This document shows, one piece after another, positions 35,627 through 44,448 of a stretch of DNA of 64,000 nucleotides. Within the stretch, counting starts at the first letter, position 1, and every line of letters begins with the position of its first letter. This DNA comes from Streptococcus mitis (GTDB lineage Bacteria > Bacillota > Bacilli > Lactobacillales > Streptococcaceae), in contig NZ_JPFV01000010.1 of assembly GCF_000722685.1 (NCBI RefSeq), positions 62,001 through 126,000 on the forward strand, in the 5' to 3' direction. The translations under genes were made by a program, and so were the position numbers. The notes under the pieces were generated by a model that saw nothing but the letters and a program-made list of their open reading frames with translations, was not told where the DNA came from and did not search any database.

Positions 35627-36535
35627 ATGAGAATTCAACAATTACACTATATTATCAAAATCGTCGAAACTGGCTCCATGAATGAGGCAGCCAAGCAACT
35701 CTTTATCACTCAGCCTAGTCTTTCCAACGCTGTGAGAGATTTGGAAAATGAAATGGGCATTGAAATCTTTATTCGTAATCCTAAGGGGATCACCTTAACC
35801 CGTGATGGGATGGAGTTTCTCTCTTATGCCCGTCAGGTTGTCGAGCAAACTCAGCTTCTTGAGGAACGTTATAAAAATCCTGTCGCCCACCGCGAACTCT
35901 TTAGCGTTTCGTCTCAACACTATGCCTTTGTGGTCAATGCCTTTGTCTCTTTGCTCAAGAAAAGCGATATGGAGAAATACGAGCTCTTTCTTCGTGAAAC
36001 TCGTACTTGGGAAATTATCGACGACGTCAAGAACTTCCGTAGTGAGGTCGGTGTCCTATTTTTAAACAGCTACAACCGTGATGTTTTAACAAAAATGCTA
36101 GATGACAATCACCTGCTGGCTCACCATCTCTTCACAGCCCAGCCCCATATCTTTGTCAGCAAGACCAACCCTCTGGCAAAAAAAGACAAGGTCAAACTAT
36201 CTGATTTGGAAAACTTCCCTTATCTCAGCTATGACCAAGGGACGCACAACTCCTTCTACTTTTCAGAAGAAATTCTTTCTCAAGAACACCACAAAAAATC
36301 TATCGTAGTCAGCGACCGTGCCACTCTCTTTAATCTCTTGATTGGTTTGGATGGTTATACCATTGCGACAGGGATTTTGAACAGCAATCTCAATGGAGAC
36401 AATATCGTTTCTATCCCACTTGATATTGATGATCCAATTGAACTGGTCTATATCCAGCATGAGAAAACCAGCCTATCTAAGATGGGCGAACGCTTTATCG
36501 ACTATCTACTAGAAGAAGTCCAGTTTGATAGTTGA
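35627..36535 (+). CDS. LysR-type regulator, CpsY/MtaR-like
   Basis: A 302-residue LysR regulator. The HTH covers residues 1-60 (MRIQQLHYIIKIVETGSMNEAAKQLFITQPSLSNAVRDLE), followed by a two-lobe effector domain. It resembles the streptococcal CpsY/MtaR group, which governs methionine supply, capsule-related genes and survival in neutrophils. The ORF could extend 46 codons upstream, but that portion is not family-like and crosses the divergent yqgQ gene. The mRNA appears leaderless. Confidence 0.9.
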   Translation: MRIQQLHYIIKIVETGSMNEAAKQLFITQPSLSNAVRDLENEMGIEIFIRNPKGITLTRDGMEFLSYARQVVEQTQLLEERYKNPVAHRELFSVSSQHYAFVVNAFVSLLKKSDMEKYELFLRETRTWEIIDDVKNFRSEVGVLFLNSYNRDVLTKMLDDNHLLAHHLFTAQPHIFVSKTNPLAKKDKVKLSDLENFPYLSYDQGTHNSFYFSEEILSQEHHKKSIVVSDRATLFNLLIGLDGYTIATGILNSNLNGDNIVSIPLDIDDPIELVYIQHEKTSLSKMGERFIDYLLEEVQFDS

Positions 36536-36542
36536 GAAATAA

Positions 36543-36590
36543 TAAGAACCAATATGTAGGCTAGCAACAACCTGCATATTGGTTCTTTTT
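36543..36590. terminator. Bidirectional terminator between LysR and SDR genes
   Basis: AAGAACCAATATGTAGG pairs with CCTGCATATTGGTTCTT (one mismatch), with TTTTT on the plus strand and TTATT on the minus strand. Confidence 0.9.
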
Positions 36591-37344
36591 ACTTATAATT
36601 AAAAGTTTCCCCTGCCAACTTATCAGCTAGCTTGGGAAAGAGAGTATAAAACTTATGGGCTAGGTTCAACAAAACTGGGAGATTGAGTTCCCGTTTGTTT
36701 TTTCCTATAATCTTGACAATCTTTTTAGCCACTGAATCTGGTTCTAGCAGAAAGCGGTCAACTGATTTAAGATAGGTTCCTTCTGGGTCGGCTTGGTCGA
36801 AAAATCCTGTACGGATTGGACCTGGATTGACTGTTGTCACATAGACTCCATAGGACATAAGTTCGAGGCGTAACGCATTTGAAAAACCAATGGCCGCAAA
36901 CTTGGTCGCTGAGTAGAGACTAGACTTGCCAGTAGCAATCAAACCTGCCATGCTAACAATATTGATGATATGGCCTTTTCGACTTTCCTTCATTCGAGCC
37001 GCAAGGCGACGAGATAGATTCATCAGGGCAAAGGTATTGACCTCAAACATCTGGTGAATATCTTGGTCAGAAATCTGCTCAAATTCCTCAAAAATCCCGT
37101 AACCAGCGTTGTTAATTAAGACATCAATCTTGCCATAACGAAGATAGAGGTCCGCTACCAGAGTTTCTAGGGCTGAATCATCGGTAATATCGATTTCAAT
37201 CAATTCTGCACGGGGATGGTTTCCGTAGAGTTGGGCTAATTTTTCCTTATTTCTACCAAGCAAGATGAGTTGAGCATTTGGCATGAGTTTGACCATTTCT
37301 TGGGCTAGCCCCCCGCTAGCACCTGTAATGAGAATAGTAGACAT
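36589..37344 (-). CDS. Short-chain dehydrogenase/reductase
   Basis: A 251-residue classical SDR. The NAD(P) loop is TGASGGLAQEM at residue 7, then NNAGYGIF, and the catalytic Ser/Tyr/Lys pattern IVSMAGLI...YSATKFA near residues 135-155. The substrate cannot be read from sequence. It follows rnz by 20 bp and probably ends the miaA-hflX-hyp-rnz-SDR transcript. Confidence 0.9.
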   Translation of the reverse strand: MSTILITGASGGLAQEMVKLMPNAQLILLGRNKEKLAQLYGNHPRAELIEIDITDDSALETLVADLYLRYGKIDVLINNAGYGIFEEFEQISDQDIHQMFEVNTFALMNLSRRLAARMKESRKGHIINIVSMAGLIATGKSSLYSATKFAAIGFSNALRLELMSYGVYVTTVNPGPIRTGFFDQADPEGTYLKSVDRFLLEPDSVAKKIVKIIGKNKRELNLPVLLNLAHKFYTLFPKLADKLAGETFNYK

Positions 37345-37364
37345 CCTTTTCCTTTCTCGAGATT

Positions 37365-38294
37365 CTAGATTTCCACTTCTTCTAGGTCTTTAACCACATG
37401 GACATTTTCAAAAATCGTTGCTGCATCTCTTTTGAGCTGGCTGATATCTTTTGAAAGGAAACGAGCACTGATGTGGTTGAGTAAAAGCCGTTTGGCACCT
37501 GCTTCTACTGCAACCTCCGCTGCCTGCATGTTGGTTGAGTGGCCATGATTACGAGCAATTTTTTCGTCACCCTTGCCATAAGTCGACTCATGGACCAAGA
37601 CATCGGCATTGACAGCTAGACGCACACTAGCATTGGTTTTGCGAGTATCACCCAGAATAGTGATAATCTTACCTGGACGTGGCGCTGAGATATAGTCAGC
37701 TGCCTTGATTTCAGTCCCATCTTCTAAAACAACGTCCTGGCCGTTTTTAATTTTCCCAAAAAGTGGGCCAAATGGGACACCAGCAGCCTTGAGTTTTTCA
37801 GCATCCAGCGTTCCTTCCAAGTCCTTTTGCATGACACGATAGCCAACGCAGAAAATAGTGTGGTCCAACTCTTCCGCATACACCGTGAATTTATCTGTTT
37901 CAAGAATTTTCCCTAGAGAATCTTGGTCAAATTCATGGAAATGAATCTTATAGGGCAGGCGTGAACCTGACACTCGTAGACTGGTCAATACAAAAGATTT
38001 GATGCCTTGCGGTCCATAGATTTCCAAATCTGTCTGCTCTTCATTGGCCTGAAAGGCACGGCTAGAAAGGAAACCTGGCAAGCCAAAAATGTGGTCTCCA
38101 TGCAGGTGGGTGATAAAGATTTTGCTGACCTTACGTGGTCGAATTGTGGTTTCCAGAATGCGATTTTGCGTACCTTCTCCACAGTCAAAGAGCCAGACTT
38201 CGTTAATCTCGTCCAAGAGTTTCAGGGCGAGACTTGAAACGTTACGGGCTTTAGAGGGCTGACCAGCCCCCGTTCCTAAAAATTGAATATCCAT
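37365..38294 (-). CDS. rnz: Ribonuclease Z (tRNA 3'-end processing)
   Basis: A 309-residue metallo-beta-lactamase-fold nuclease that trims tRNA 3-prime trailers. The zinc site [13 protein letters not shown] lies near residues 63-70, with the exosite segment between about 145 and 190, and further His/Asp ligands in LGDTRKTN and NHGHST. Length fits RNase Z. Part of a tRNA-related group with miaA. Confidence 0.96.
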   Translation of the reverse strand: MDIQFLGTGAGQPSKARNVSSLALKLLDEINEVWLFDCGEGTQNRILETTIRPRKVSKIFITHLHGDHIFGLPGFLSSRAFQANEEQTDLEIYGPQGIKSFVLTSLRVSGSRLPYKIHFHEFDQDSLGKILETDKFTVYAEELDHTIFCVGYRVMQKDLEGTLDAEKLKAAGVPFGPLFGKIKNGQDVVLEDGTEIKAADYISAPRPGKIITILGDTRKTNASVRLAVNADVLVHESTYGKGDEKIARNHGHSTNMQAAEVAVEAGAKRLLLNHISARFLSKDISQLKRDAATIFENVHVVKDLEEVEI

Positions 38295-38308
38295 TCGATA
38301 CTTTCTAA

Positions 38309-38932
38309 TTAATCAATATATAACATGGCTGTGCGGTTTTCCGATCGGAAATAGCGTTTGCCAGAAAAAACAGCAGCTTCTTGAAGTAAATCCTCTTGGC
38401 TGTATCCTTTGAGACGTTTGCGACCATCAGCCAAGCTTTCCAAATCAGTCAAAGCTGTGAGATTTTCCACGCTAACAAATTCCTCGTCCCCGACAGTCTT
38501 CATGTAAATCTTGCCAGACTCTTCAAAGACTAGTTGATGGGGGAAAATTTGCGCAATCTCAAAGAGCAAATTTTCTGAGATTACCTCTTCATTCTCAGAG
38601 AAAATCCGACCCAGTCCCTCACTCTCATAACAAAAACCAAAGGATTTACCAGACAGGTTTAGGCGAATAAAAGGTTTGTTTTCGAGAGTAAAACTTGGCT
38701 CAGTATTGTAAAGATTCAGTTCCTGACTGAGTTCCGCAAAATAATCCGTCGCTGCTTCAGGACTCTTTTTCTGGTAGAGCTCTGCAAAGTAGGCATTGAC
38801 CACACTTGGCGGAGGGGTAATGAGGGCTAGTTGCTCCTGCTCTGTTTTACCAGCTAGAAGCTGATCCAGATAGACCTTATCTAGACTTGTATAACCTCCA
38901 TATTTTAGAGCCAAAGTTTTGATATCAGTCAT
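38309..38932 (-). CDS. Conserved streptococcal hypothetical protein
   Basis: A 207-residue soluble protein, acidic, with a Tyr-rich start ([18 protein letters not shown]) and no signal or membrane helix. I do not recognise a domain. Related genes are sometimes annotated as cystathionine beta-lyase, but no PLP-lysine motif is visible, so I do not accept that name. It starts inside the end of hflX (8-bp overlap) and precedes rnz by 14 bp. Confidence 0.8.
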   Translation of the reverse strand: MTDIKTLALKYGGYTSLDKVYLDQLLAGKTEQEQLALITPPPSVVNAYFAELYQKKSPEAATDYFAELSQELNLYNTEPSFTLENKPFIRLNLSGKSFGFCYESEGLGRIFSENEEVISENLLFEIAQIFPHQLVFEESGKIYMKTVGDEEFVSVENLTALTDLESLADGRKRLKGYSQEDLLQEAAVFSGKRYFRSENRTAMLYID

Positions 38933-40163
38933 AAAATTCTTCTAACCTCCATTTGTTTTTCTCAGAAATGTAACCTCTAATGACTTCGCTGTCCTCCTGA
39001 TAGTCACGCTCTTCCAAAATCGCAACACTTTCTAAATCATGAATCTTGTAGGACTTGGAAAAAGGCACGCGCAGGGTAAAGACTTCAAAAATATCCTTGA
39101 TTTTCTCTAAAAACAAAGCCTGCAAATTTTCACGACTATCCTCAGACTTGGCAGAAATGAGAGCATATGGCGTTTGGGTAGGCGTAAAATCCTCCACCAA
39201 ATCCGCTTTATTATACAGAGTCAGGCGAGGAATATCCTCCATGTCCAAGTCTTTCATGATGGACAGAACTGTTTTTTCATGCTCCTCATGGTAAGGATTA
39301 CTGGCATCAATGACATGAACCAGAAGGTCCACATGCTTGCTTTCCTCCAAGGTTGATTTGAAACTGGACACCAATTCAGTCGGCAAATCTTGGATAAAGC
39401 CAACCGTATCAGTTAAAGTCACCTGTATATTGCCCCAAAGATGAATACTCTTAGTCGTCGCATCCAGAGTCGCAAATAGCTCGTCAGCCTCATACTGGGT
39501 CTTGCTGGTCAAGGTGTTCATGATAGTTGACTTCCCAGCATTGGTATAACCAATCAAACCAATCTTAAAGGTGCTTGACTCCAAACGCTTTTCTCTGACA
39601 GTCGCCCGATTTTTCTCAACCACCTTGAGCTGGCGTTCGATATCCGTGATTTGATTGCGAACGCTACGACGGTTCAGCTCCAGCTGGCTTTCACCAGGTC
39701 CACGGGAACCAATTCCCCCTGCCTGACGACTAAGCATAATACCTTGGCCGACTAGACGAGGTAGGAGGTATTTGAGCTGAGCTAGGTGGACTTGAAGTTT
39801 GCCTTCATGGCTTCGAGCCCGCATGGCAAAGATATCCAAAATCAACTGCATACGGTCAATGACCTTAACACCGAGAACTTCTTCTAAATTGACATTTTGC
39901 CGTGGAGTTAGACGGTTGTTGACGATGACAGTGGTAATCTCTTCTGCATCCACCATGAGCGCAATTTCTTCCAACTTACCAGAACCGACAAAGGTCTTGG
40001 AGTCATACTTTTCACGTTTTTGCCTGTAGCTATCTACAACGACTGCCCCAGCTGTCTTGGCTAGACTGGCCAATTCTTCCATGGAGAGGTCAAAATTGTC
40101 CATACCCTGCAATTCCACACCAATGAGCAGAACTCGCTCCTCTTTTTTCTCTGTATCAATCAT
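38925..40163 (-). CDS. hflX: Ribosome-associated GTPase HflX
   Basis: A 412-residue GTPase that splits or rescues 50S/70S ribosomes under stress. The N-terminal HflX domain ends in [18 protein letters not shown]. The G domain has [12 protein letters not shown] near residue 208, [10 protein letters not shown] and NKADL. It overlaps miaA by 8 bp and the following gene by 8 bp, the common miaA-hflX arrangement. Confidence 0.96.
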   Translation of the reverse strand: MIDTEKKEERVLLIGVELQGMDNFDLSMEELASLAKTAGAVVVDSYRQKREKYDSKTFVGSGKLEEIALMVDAEEITTVIVNNRLTPRQNVNLEEVLGVKVIDRMQLILDIFAMRARSHEGKLQVHLAQLKYLLPRLVGQGIMLSRQAGGIGSRGPGESQLELNRRSVRNQITDIERQLKVVEKNRATVREKRLESSTFKIGLIGYTNAGKSTIMNTLTSKTQYEADELFATLDATTKSIHLWGNIQVTLTDTVGFIQDLPTELVSSFKSTLEESKHVDLLVHVIDASNPYHEEHEKTVLSIMKDLDMEDIPRLTLYNKADLVEDFTPTQTPYALISAKSEDSRENLQALFLEKIKDIFEVFTLRVPFSKSYKIHDLESVAILEERDYQEDSEVIRGYISEKNKWRLEEFYD

Positions 40164-41040
40164 CTAAAAATTCCTCTATCTGGCTTAAAATACGGTCTTT
40201 TACACCAGCTTCTCCAATCTGATAAAAGGTGACCTGCATACGATTACGGAACCAGGTCAACTGACGCTTGGCAAAACGACGGGTCGCCTGTTTGAGACTC
40301 TCACTAGCTTCCTCCAAGGTCTGCTCTCCGCGGAAATATGGAAAGAGTTCCTTATAGCCAATTCCCTTAGCAGCCTGCACATCAGGATAATGGTCAAAGA
40401 GCCACTTGGCTTCGTCTAGAAGTCCCGCTTCAAACATCAGGTCCACTCTGTTATTGATACGCTCATATAATTGACTGCGCTCATCATCCAAGCAGATAAT
40501 CAATGGTTCATACAAGGTCTCTTGATTTTCCAAATCCTGACCAAAATGGGCAATTTCCAAGGCACGCATAGCACGACGACGATTAAACTGGGGAATCTCA
40601 AGGCCTGCTTGCTCCACCAGCTGAACCAATTCCTCATCTGTATAAGGCTCCAAACTAGTCCGATAGGCCAAAATCTCCTCATGGGGAGTCTCCCCACCTA
40701 GGTGGTAACCTTCAAGCAAGCTCTGGATATAAAGCCCAGTTCCACCAGCAATAATGGCTAGCTTGCCACGACTGTGAATATCCTCAATAGCCAGCTTGGC
40801 CTCTGAAACAAAATCAAAAGCCGAGTAAGACTCGGTTACCTCTCTAACATCGATTAAATGATGGGGAACAGTTGCCTGCTCTTCTGGACTAGCCTTAGCC
40901 GTCCCAATATCTAAACCTCGGTAAACTTGCTGGCTATCTCCACTAACAACTTCGCCATTAAAACGCTTAGCCACTTCAATGGCTAGAGCCGTCTTTCCAA
41001 CAGCAGTCGGTCCAACGATCACAATTATTTTTGTTTTCAT
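40156..41040 (-). CDS. miaA: tRNA dimethylallyltransferase
   Basis: A 294-residue enzyme that adds dimethylallyl to A37 of tRNAs reading UNN codons. The P-loop is [14 protein letters not shown] at residue 9, followed by [17 protein letters not shown] and [13 protein letters not shown]. First gene of the cluster; a TATAAT-like -10 lies upstream at about 41079-41084 on the minus strand. Divergent from the DUF3042 gene. Confidence 0.96.
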   Translation of the reverse strand: MKTKIIVIVGPTAVGKTALAIEVAKRFNGEVVSGDSQQVYRGLDIGTAKASPEEQATVPHHLIDVREVTESYSAFDFVSEAKLAIEDIHSRGKLAIIAGGTGLYIQSLLEGYHLGGETPHEEILAYRTSLEPYTDEELVQLVEQAGLEIPQFNRRRAMRALEIAHFGQDLENQETLYEPLIICLDDERSQLYERINNRVDLMFEAGLLDEAKWLFDHYPDVQAAKGIGYKELFPYFRGEQTLEEASESLKQATRRFAKRQLTWFRNRMQVTFYQIGEAGVKDRILSQIEEFLDD

Positions 41041-41159
41041 CTTTTTCCTTGAAAAATTCCCATTTTTTCGTTACTATTATTATAACACAAAAAGATCAGT
41101 CAGAAAAATGTGACCTCTTGAAGAGGCTGACTGATTAAGAATATAAAGGAGGAAGACTC

Positions 41160-41330
41160 ATGGCTAAAGGATTCGCTAAAGGTCTTGTAACAGGTGTCGC
41201 AGGAACTGTTGCTGCACTTGCAGGCGCGGTATACGCATTTAAAAAGAAAGTAATCGAACCAGAAGAGCAAAAAGCAGCTTTCATCGAAGAAAACCGTAAA
41301 AAAGCAGCTCGCCGCCGCGTATCACGTTAA
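41160..41330 (+). CDS. DUF3042 small protein
   Basis: A 56-residue protein, MAKGFAKGLVTGVAGTVAAL then AGAVYAFKKK, ending RRRVSR. An amphipathic or membrane segment spans about residues 5-27, followed by a basic, Lys/Arg-rich tail. It matches the short DUF3042 proteins of lactic acid bacteria. A strong AAAGGAGGA site and a downstream terminator show it is a real gene. Function unknown. Confidence 0.88.
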   Translation: MAKGFAKGLVTGVAGTVAALAGAVYAFKKKVIEPEEQKAAFIEENRKKAARRRVSR

Positions 41331-41336
41331 GAAATA

Positions 41337-41372
41337 AAAGAAGTTGGGATTCATTGTCTCAACTTCTTTTTT
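41337..41372 (+). terminator. Terminator after the DUF3042 gene
   Basis: AAGAAGTTGGGA pairs with TCTCAACTTCTT, followed by TTTTT, 7 bp after the stop. Confidence 0.9.
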
Positions 41373-41381
41373 CTATTTTTT

Positions 41382-41592
41382 TATACTCAATGAAAATCAA
41401 AGAGCAAACTAGGAAGCTAGTCGCCAGGTTGCTCAAAGCACTGCTTTGAGGTTGTAGATAAGACTGACGAAGTCAGCTCAAAACACTGTTTTGAGGTTGT
41501 GGATAGAACTGACAAAGTCAGCTCAAAACATGGTTTTGAGGTTGTTGATGAGGCGACGCTGACGTGGTTTGAAGAGATTTTCGAAGAGTATT
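41382..41592 (-). repeat. Full BOX element (A-B-B-C)
   Basis: About 211 bp. Read on the minus strand: boxA (ATACTCTTCGAAAATCTCTT...GACGCTGACG complement), two boxB modules with the AAAACCATG/CAAAACAGTG-type stems and GACTTTGTCAG repeats, then boxC ending in TTCATTGAGTATA. It abuts the thyA stop codon, with its terminal TATTA overlapping the TAA. Confidence 0.93.
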
Positions 41593-42430
41593 AAATAGCT
41601 AGATCAAACTTCAACTGTGGCTTAACAGGGTCATAATCCACCAGCTCAAAATCTTCTGCTTTAATATCAAAGAAATTGGTCTTATCTGGTACATTCAAGA
41701 CCAAACGAGGTTGGCAGTTTGACGGCTCACGACGGAGCAATTCCTGAGCTTGTTCAAATTGATTGTCATAGATATGGAGGTTGTTGATAAAGTAGAAGAA
41801 CTTTCCAACCTTCCATCCGAAATGCTTGGCAATCATCATTTGAAGAGCTACGTACTGCATAGCGTTGATGTGGTGGGCCACCAGCATATCATTAGAACGC
41901 TGGGTCAAGGTCGCATCCAGATAGATTTCTCCATCTATACGACGGACATCAAACATGGTCTGAAAGGCACATGGGAGCAGCCCATCTGTTTCTTCGAAAG
42001 CTTGGTAATCCCAGAGCGAAATGATATTGCGGCGGTTCCAAGGGTTGGCTTCCAACTGCTTGAGAAGCTTATTGATGATGTCGTGTTTCTTAACAACAGC
42101 CCCATAGCGCTCACCGATGGTCCCTGTATCTCCAACTTCCCAGTCATTCCAGTAGTGAACATTGTACTTGTCATTAAGAACTTCTAGACTATTGGACTGG
42201 TCTTGGTAAATCCAGAGCACTTCTTTGATAGCTGATTTGATAGCGATGGGACGCAAGGTCGTGATTGGAAATTCACCCTCTGACAAATCATACTCTGCAA
42301 AGGCCCCTGTGATGTACTTGGAGTTAGCCACAGTTCCATCCTTATACTTGGGGCGAGCCTGTTCTGAAAAGACACCTTCGTTAAGGATTCGTTCAATATT
42401 CTCTTTAAAAATTTGATCTGCTTTTGTCAT
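41591..42430 (-). CDS. thyA: Thymidylate synthase
   Basis: A 279-residue enzyme that methylates dUMP to dTMP using methylene-tetrahydrofolate. The catalytic Cys is in [14 protein letters not shown] near residue 158; the substrate segment [18 protein letters not shown] and the [13 protein letters not shown] tail are intact. An extended -10 (TGCTATACT, 42460-42465 on the minus strand) lies 30 bp upstream. Its stop codon lies at the end of a BOX repeat, but the FDLAI C terminus is normal for the enzyme. Confidence 0.97.
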   Translation of the reverse strand: MTKADQIFKENIERILNEGVFSEQARPKYKDGTVANSKYITGAFAEYDLSEGEFPITTLRPIAIKSAIKEVLWIYQDQSNSLEVLNDKYNVHYWNDWEVGDTGTIGERYGAVVKKHDIINKLLKQLEANPWNRRNIISLWDYQAFEETDGLLPCAFQTMFDVRRIDGEIYLDATLTQRSNDMLVAHHINAMQYVALQMMIAKHFGWKVGKFFYFINNLHIYDNQFEQAQELLRREPSNCQPRLVLNVPDKTNFFDIKAEDFELVDYDPVKPQLKFDLAI

Positions 42431-42469
42431 TTACTCTCACCTCATTTATTGTCCTAACTAGTATAGCAT

Positions 42470-42525
42470 AAAAAAAGAAAGGAGGAAAATCACTCGCTTC
42501 TGGAAAGCAATTTTCTCCTTTTTTA
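42470..42525 (-). terminator. Terminator after glk
   Basis: Minus strand AGGAGAAAAT pairs with ATTTTCCTCCT across a 24-base loop that can itself pair in part, followed by a T-rich tail. It begins 3 bp after the glk stop. Confidence 0.75.
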
Positions 42526-42527
42526 TT

Positions 42528-43487
42528 TTACTGCAATACAAGTGATGCTGCTCCGATAACTCCAGCATCGTTTCCTAGAGTTGCAAGAGCCAATTTCGTT
42601 GTCGAACGTACTTGTGGGAAAGTATTTTCATCATAGACTTTTTGAACACCTTGTAGAAGGAATTCTCCTGCAGCCGATACACCACCACCGATAACGATTG
42701 TTGATGGATTAAGGATTGAACCGATGTTGGCACATGCAATACCCAAGTAACGTGAGAAATTACGGTAGACGATCAAGGCAAGGTCGTCTCCTTCTTTTGC
42801 CAAGTCAAAGACAGTTTTAGCTGTTACTTCTTCACCGTCGTCGATCAAACGTTTCAATTCTGCATCGCCTTCGTATTCATCTGCGTAACGACGAGTCAAG
42901 TTGACAATACCTGTTGCTGAAGCCACTGTCTCAAGACAGCCTTTTTTCCCACAAGTACATGCGATTGGTTGGTCAAAGTCCACAGTGATATGGCCAAGTT
43001 CACCAGCAGCACCGGCAACACCGTGAAGCAATTTTCCTTCTGCGACGATACCGCCACCAACACCTGTGCCGAGTGTCATAAAGACAACATCTGGTTGGTT
43101 ATCACCAGCACCCATCCAACGTTCACCAAGAGCAGCTACGTTGGCATCATTATCGATAAAAAATGGAATACCCACGGCTTTTTCAATCTTTTCTTTGATT
43201 GGTTGAAGGGTTTTCCAGTTGAGGTTGTAGGCACCGATAACAGTCCCTTTTTCACGGTCAACCACACCTGGTGATCCCATCCCAATACCTTGGAAGTCCG
43301 CTGCTGCCAATCCAAGCAAGTCCAAACGATGTTGAATAGACTCAATCATATCATCTACGATATGACTTCCCTCATCCAAAATGTTGGTCTTGATAGACCA
43401 TTTTTCTTGGATTTCTCCTGCTGTTGTCAAGATTGCAAATTTGATAGAAGTTCCACCAAGGTCAATCCCAATAATCTTTTGACTCAT
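42528..43487 (-). CDS. glk: ROK-family glucokinase
   Basis: A 319-residue cytoplasmic kinase making glucose-6-phosphate. ATP loop IIGIDLGGTSIKFAIL at residue 5, active Asp in FFIDNDANVAALGE near residue 106, and the zinc motif CTCGKKGCLE near residue 176 that marks ROK glucokinases. The second of two adjacent ATGs (43487) is preferred because AAGGAG then lies 6 bp away. Confidence 0.95.
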   Translation of the reverse strand: MSQKIIGIDLGGTSIKFAILTTAGEIQEKWSIKTNILDEGSHIVDDMIESIQHRLDLLGLAAADFQGIGMGSPGVVDREKGTVIGAYNLNWKTLQPIKEKIEKAVGIPFFIDNDANVAALGERWMGAGDNQPDVVFMTLGTGVGGGIVAEGKLLHGVAGAAGELGHITVDFDQPIACTCGKKGCLETVASATGIVNLTRRYADEYEGDAELKRLIDDGEEVTAKTVFDLAKEGDDLALIVYRNFSRYLGIACANIGSILNPSTIVIGGGVSAAGEFLLQGVQKVYDENTFPQVRSTTKLALATLGNDAGVIGAASLVLQ

Positions 43488-43598
43488 CATATTCTCCTTT
43501 TTCATTATGAATTAATTGAAAATGCTTACAGTTATAGTATAACAAAATTCACTCATTTATGCAAAGGTTTGCATTAACTTTCTAGATTTTATCCTGAC

Positions 43599-44291
43599 TT
43601 ATGGTTTCCAGAGGCCTGAAGCATCTACGTAGTAGCGGCCTCCATCAACTCGCTCATTTTTAGCCATTTTGCCATCTGATTTCAAATAGTAATTTCCTTG
43701 CCATGCATTACGAGCGTATGAACCATCTGATTTCAAGTAATACCAGGCTTGGTAAGAAGAGTCATAAACCCACTCACCTTGTGCCATTTTACCGTTTGAT
43801 TTAAGGTAGTAAGCTCCTTGCCATGCATTCTTTGCATAAGAACCATCTGATTTCAAATAATACCAAGCTTGATAAGAAGAGTCATAAATCCATTCGCTCT
43901 GTGCCATTTTACCATCAGCTTTCAGGTAATAGCTTCCCTGCCAAGCATTTTTCACTGGATTTCCATTTCCATCAACATAGTACCAAGCGCCGTCCTGCTT
44001 AACCCAACCACTTGCTGTTGCTGAACTTGTATTGCTTTGAGCCGCAGTTGATTGTTTTGCTTTAAAAGCACCCTTAGGAGCATTCTTCAATTCGCAAGCC
44101 ACACCATCATGATCGCGATCTAACTTGGCAGAATATCCCGGTTCTCCCTCATGAATATCCGAGTATCCATTTGCCCAAGCTTCCTTACAGCTAGAAAAAT
44201 GAATGTTTTCTTCTGCTAACACAGGCTGTGAAAACAAGGCTAAAACTGGCAAGGTAGCCAGACTCATTTTTAAAAATAGACGTTTGTTCAT
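43599..44291 (-). CDS. Short choline-binding protein with Excalibur domain (CbpL-like)
   Basis: A 230-residue secreted protein. Signal peptide residues 1-26 (ending PVLAEEN), Excalibur calcium domain about 30-72 (SSCKEAWANGY...DRDHDGVACE), a Ser/Thr linker, then six to seven choline-binding repeats with WYYLKSDGSY and NAWQGAYYLK units. It ends on a repeat half, YYVDASGLWKP. It would attach to choline on teichoic acids. In my recollection pneumococcal CbpL is longer and has a C-terminal lipoprotein-type domain; that part is missing here. Confidence 0.9.
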   Translation of the reverse strand: MNKRLFLKMSLATLPVLALFSQPVLAEENIHFSSCKEAWANGYSDIHEGEPGYSAKLDRDHDGVACELKNAPKGAFKAKQSTAAQSNTSSATASGWVKQDGAWYYVDGNGNPVKNAWQGSYYLKADGKMAQSEWIYDSSYQAWYYLKSDGSYAKNAWQGAYYLKSNGKMAQGEWVYDSSYQAWYYLKSDGSYARNAWQGNYYLKSDGKMAKNERVDGGRYYVDASGLWKP

Positions 44292-44340
44292 TTCTTTCTC
44301 CTATAATTATGATATCGTTTTCAATATTATTTTATCAAAC

Positions 44341-44448
44341 TTATTTCAGCAATTCAAGAGTCTCTGTGGGCTTATCCTTCAATTGATTCCGAACTCCTTT
44401 CCAAGACTCTGCTAACTGCCCTAATCCGTGTAAAAATATCAGTTTCAT
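44341..44448 (-). pseudogene. Truncated alpha/beta-hydrolase (N-terminal fragment)
   Basis: A 35-codon frame, MKLIFLHGLGQLAESWKGV to KPTETLELLK, with the HGLG oxyanion motif that opens alpha/beta-hydrolases, then a stop. A full enzyme would be about 200 residues or more. Its ATG immediately follows the pabB stop codon (TAGATG) and uses GAGGAGAA inside pabB, so it is still coupled to pabB. It appears to be the 5-prime remnant of a gene deleted between here and the choline-binding gene. Confidence 0.7.

Noticed and set aside
38309..38932. Cystathionine beta-lyase
   Set aside because: No PLP-binding lysine motif or fold-type I pattern is visible; kept as hypothetical.
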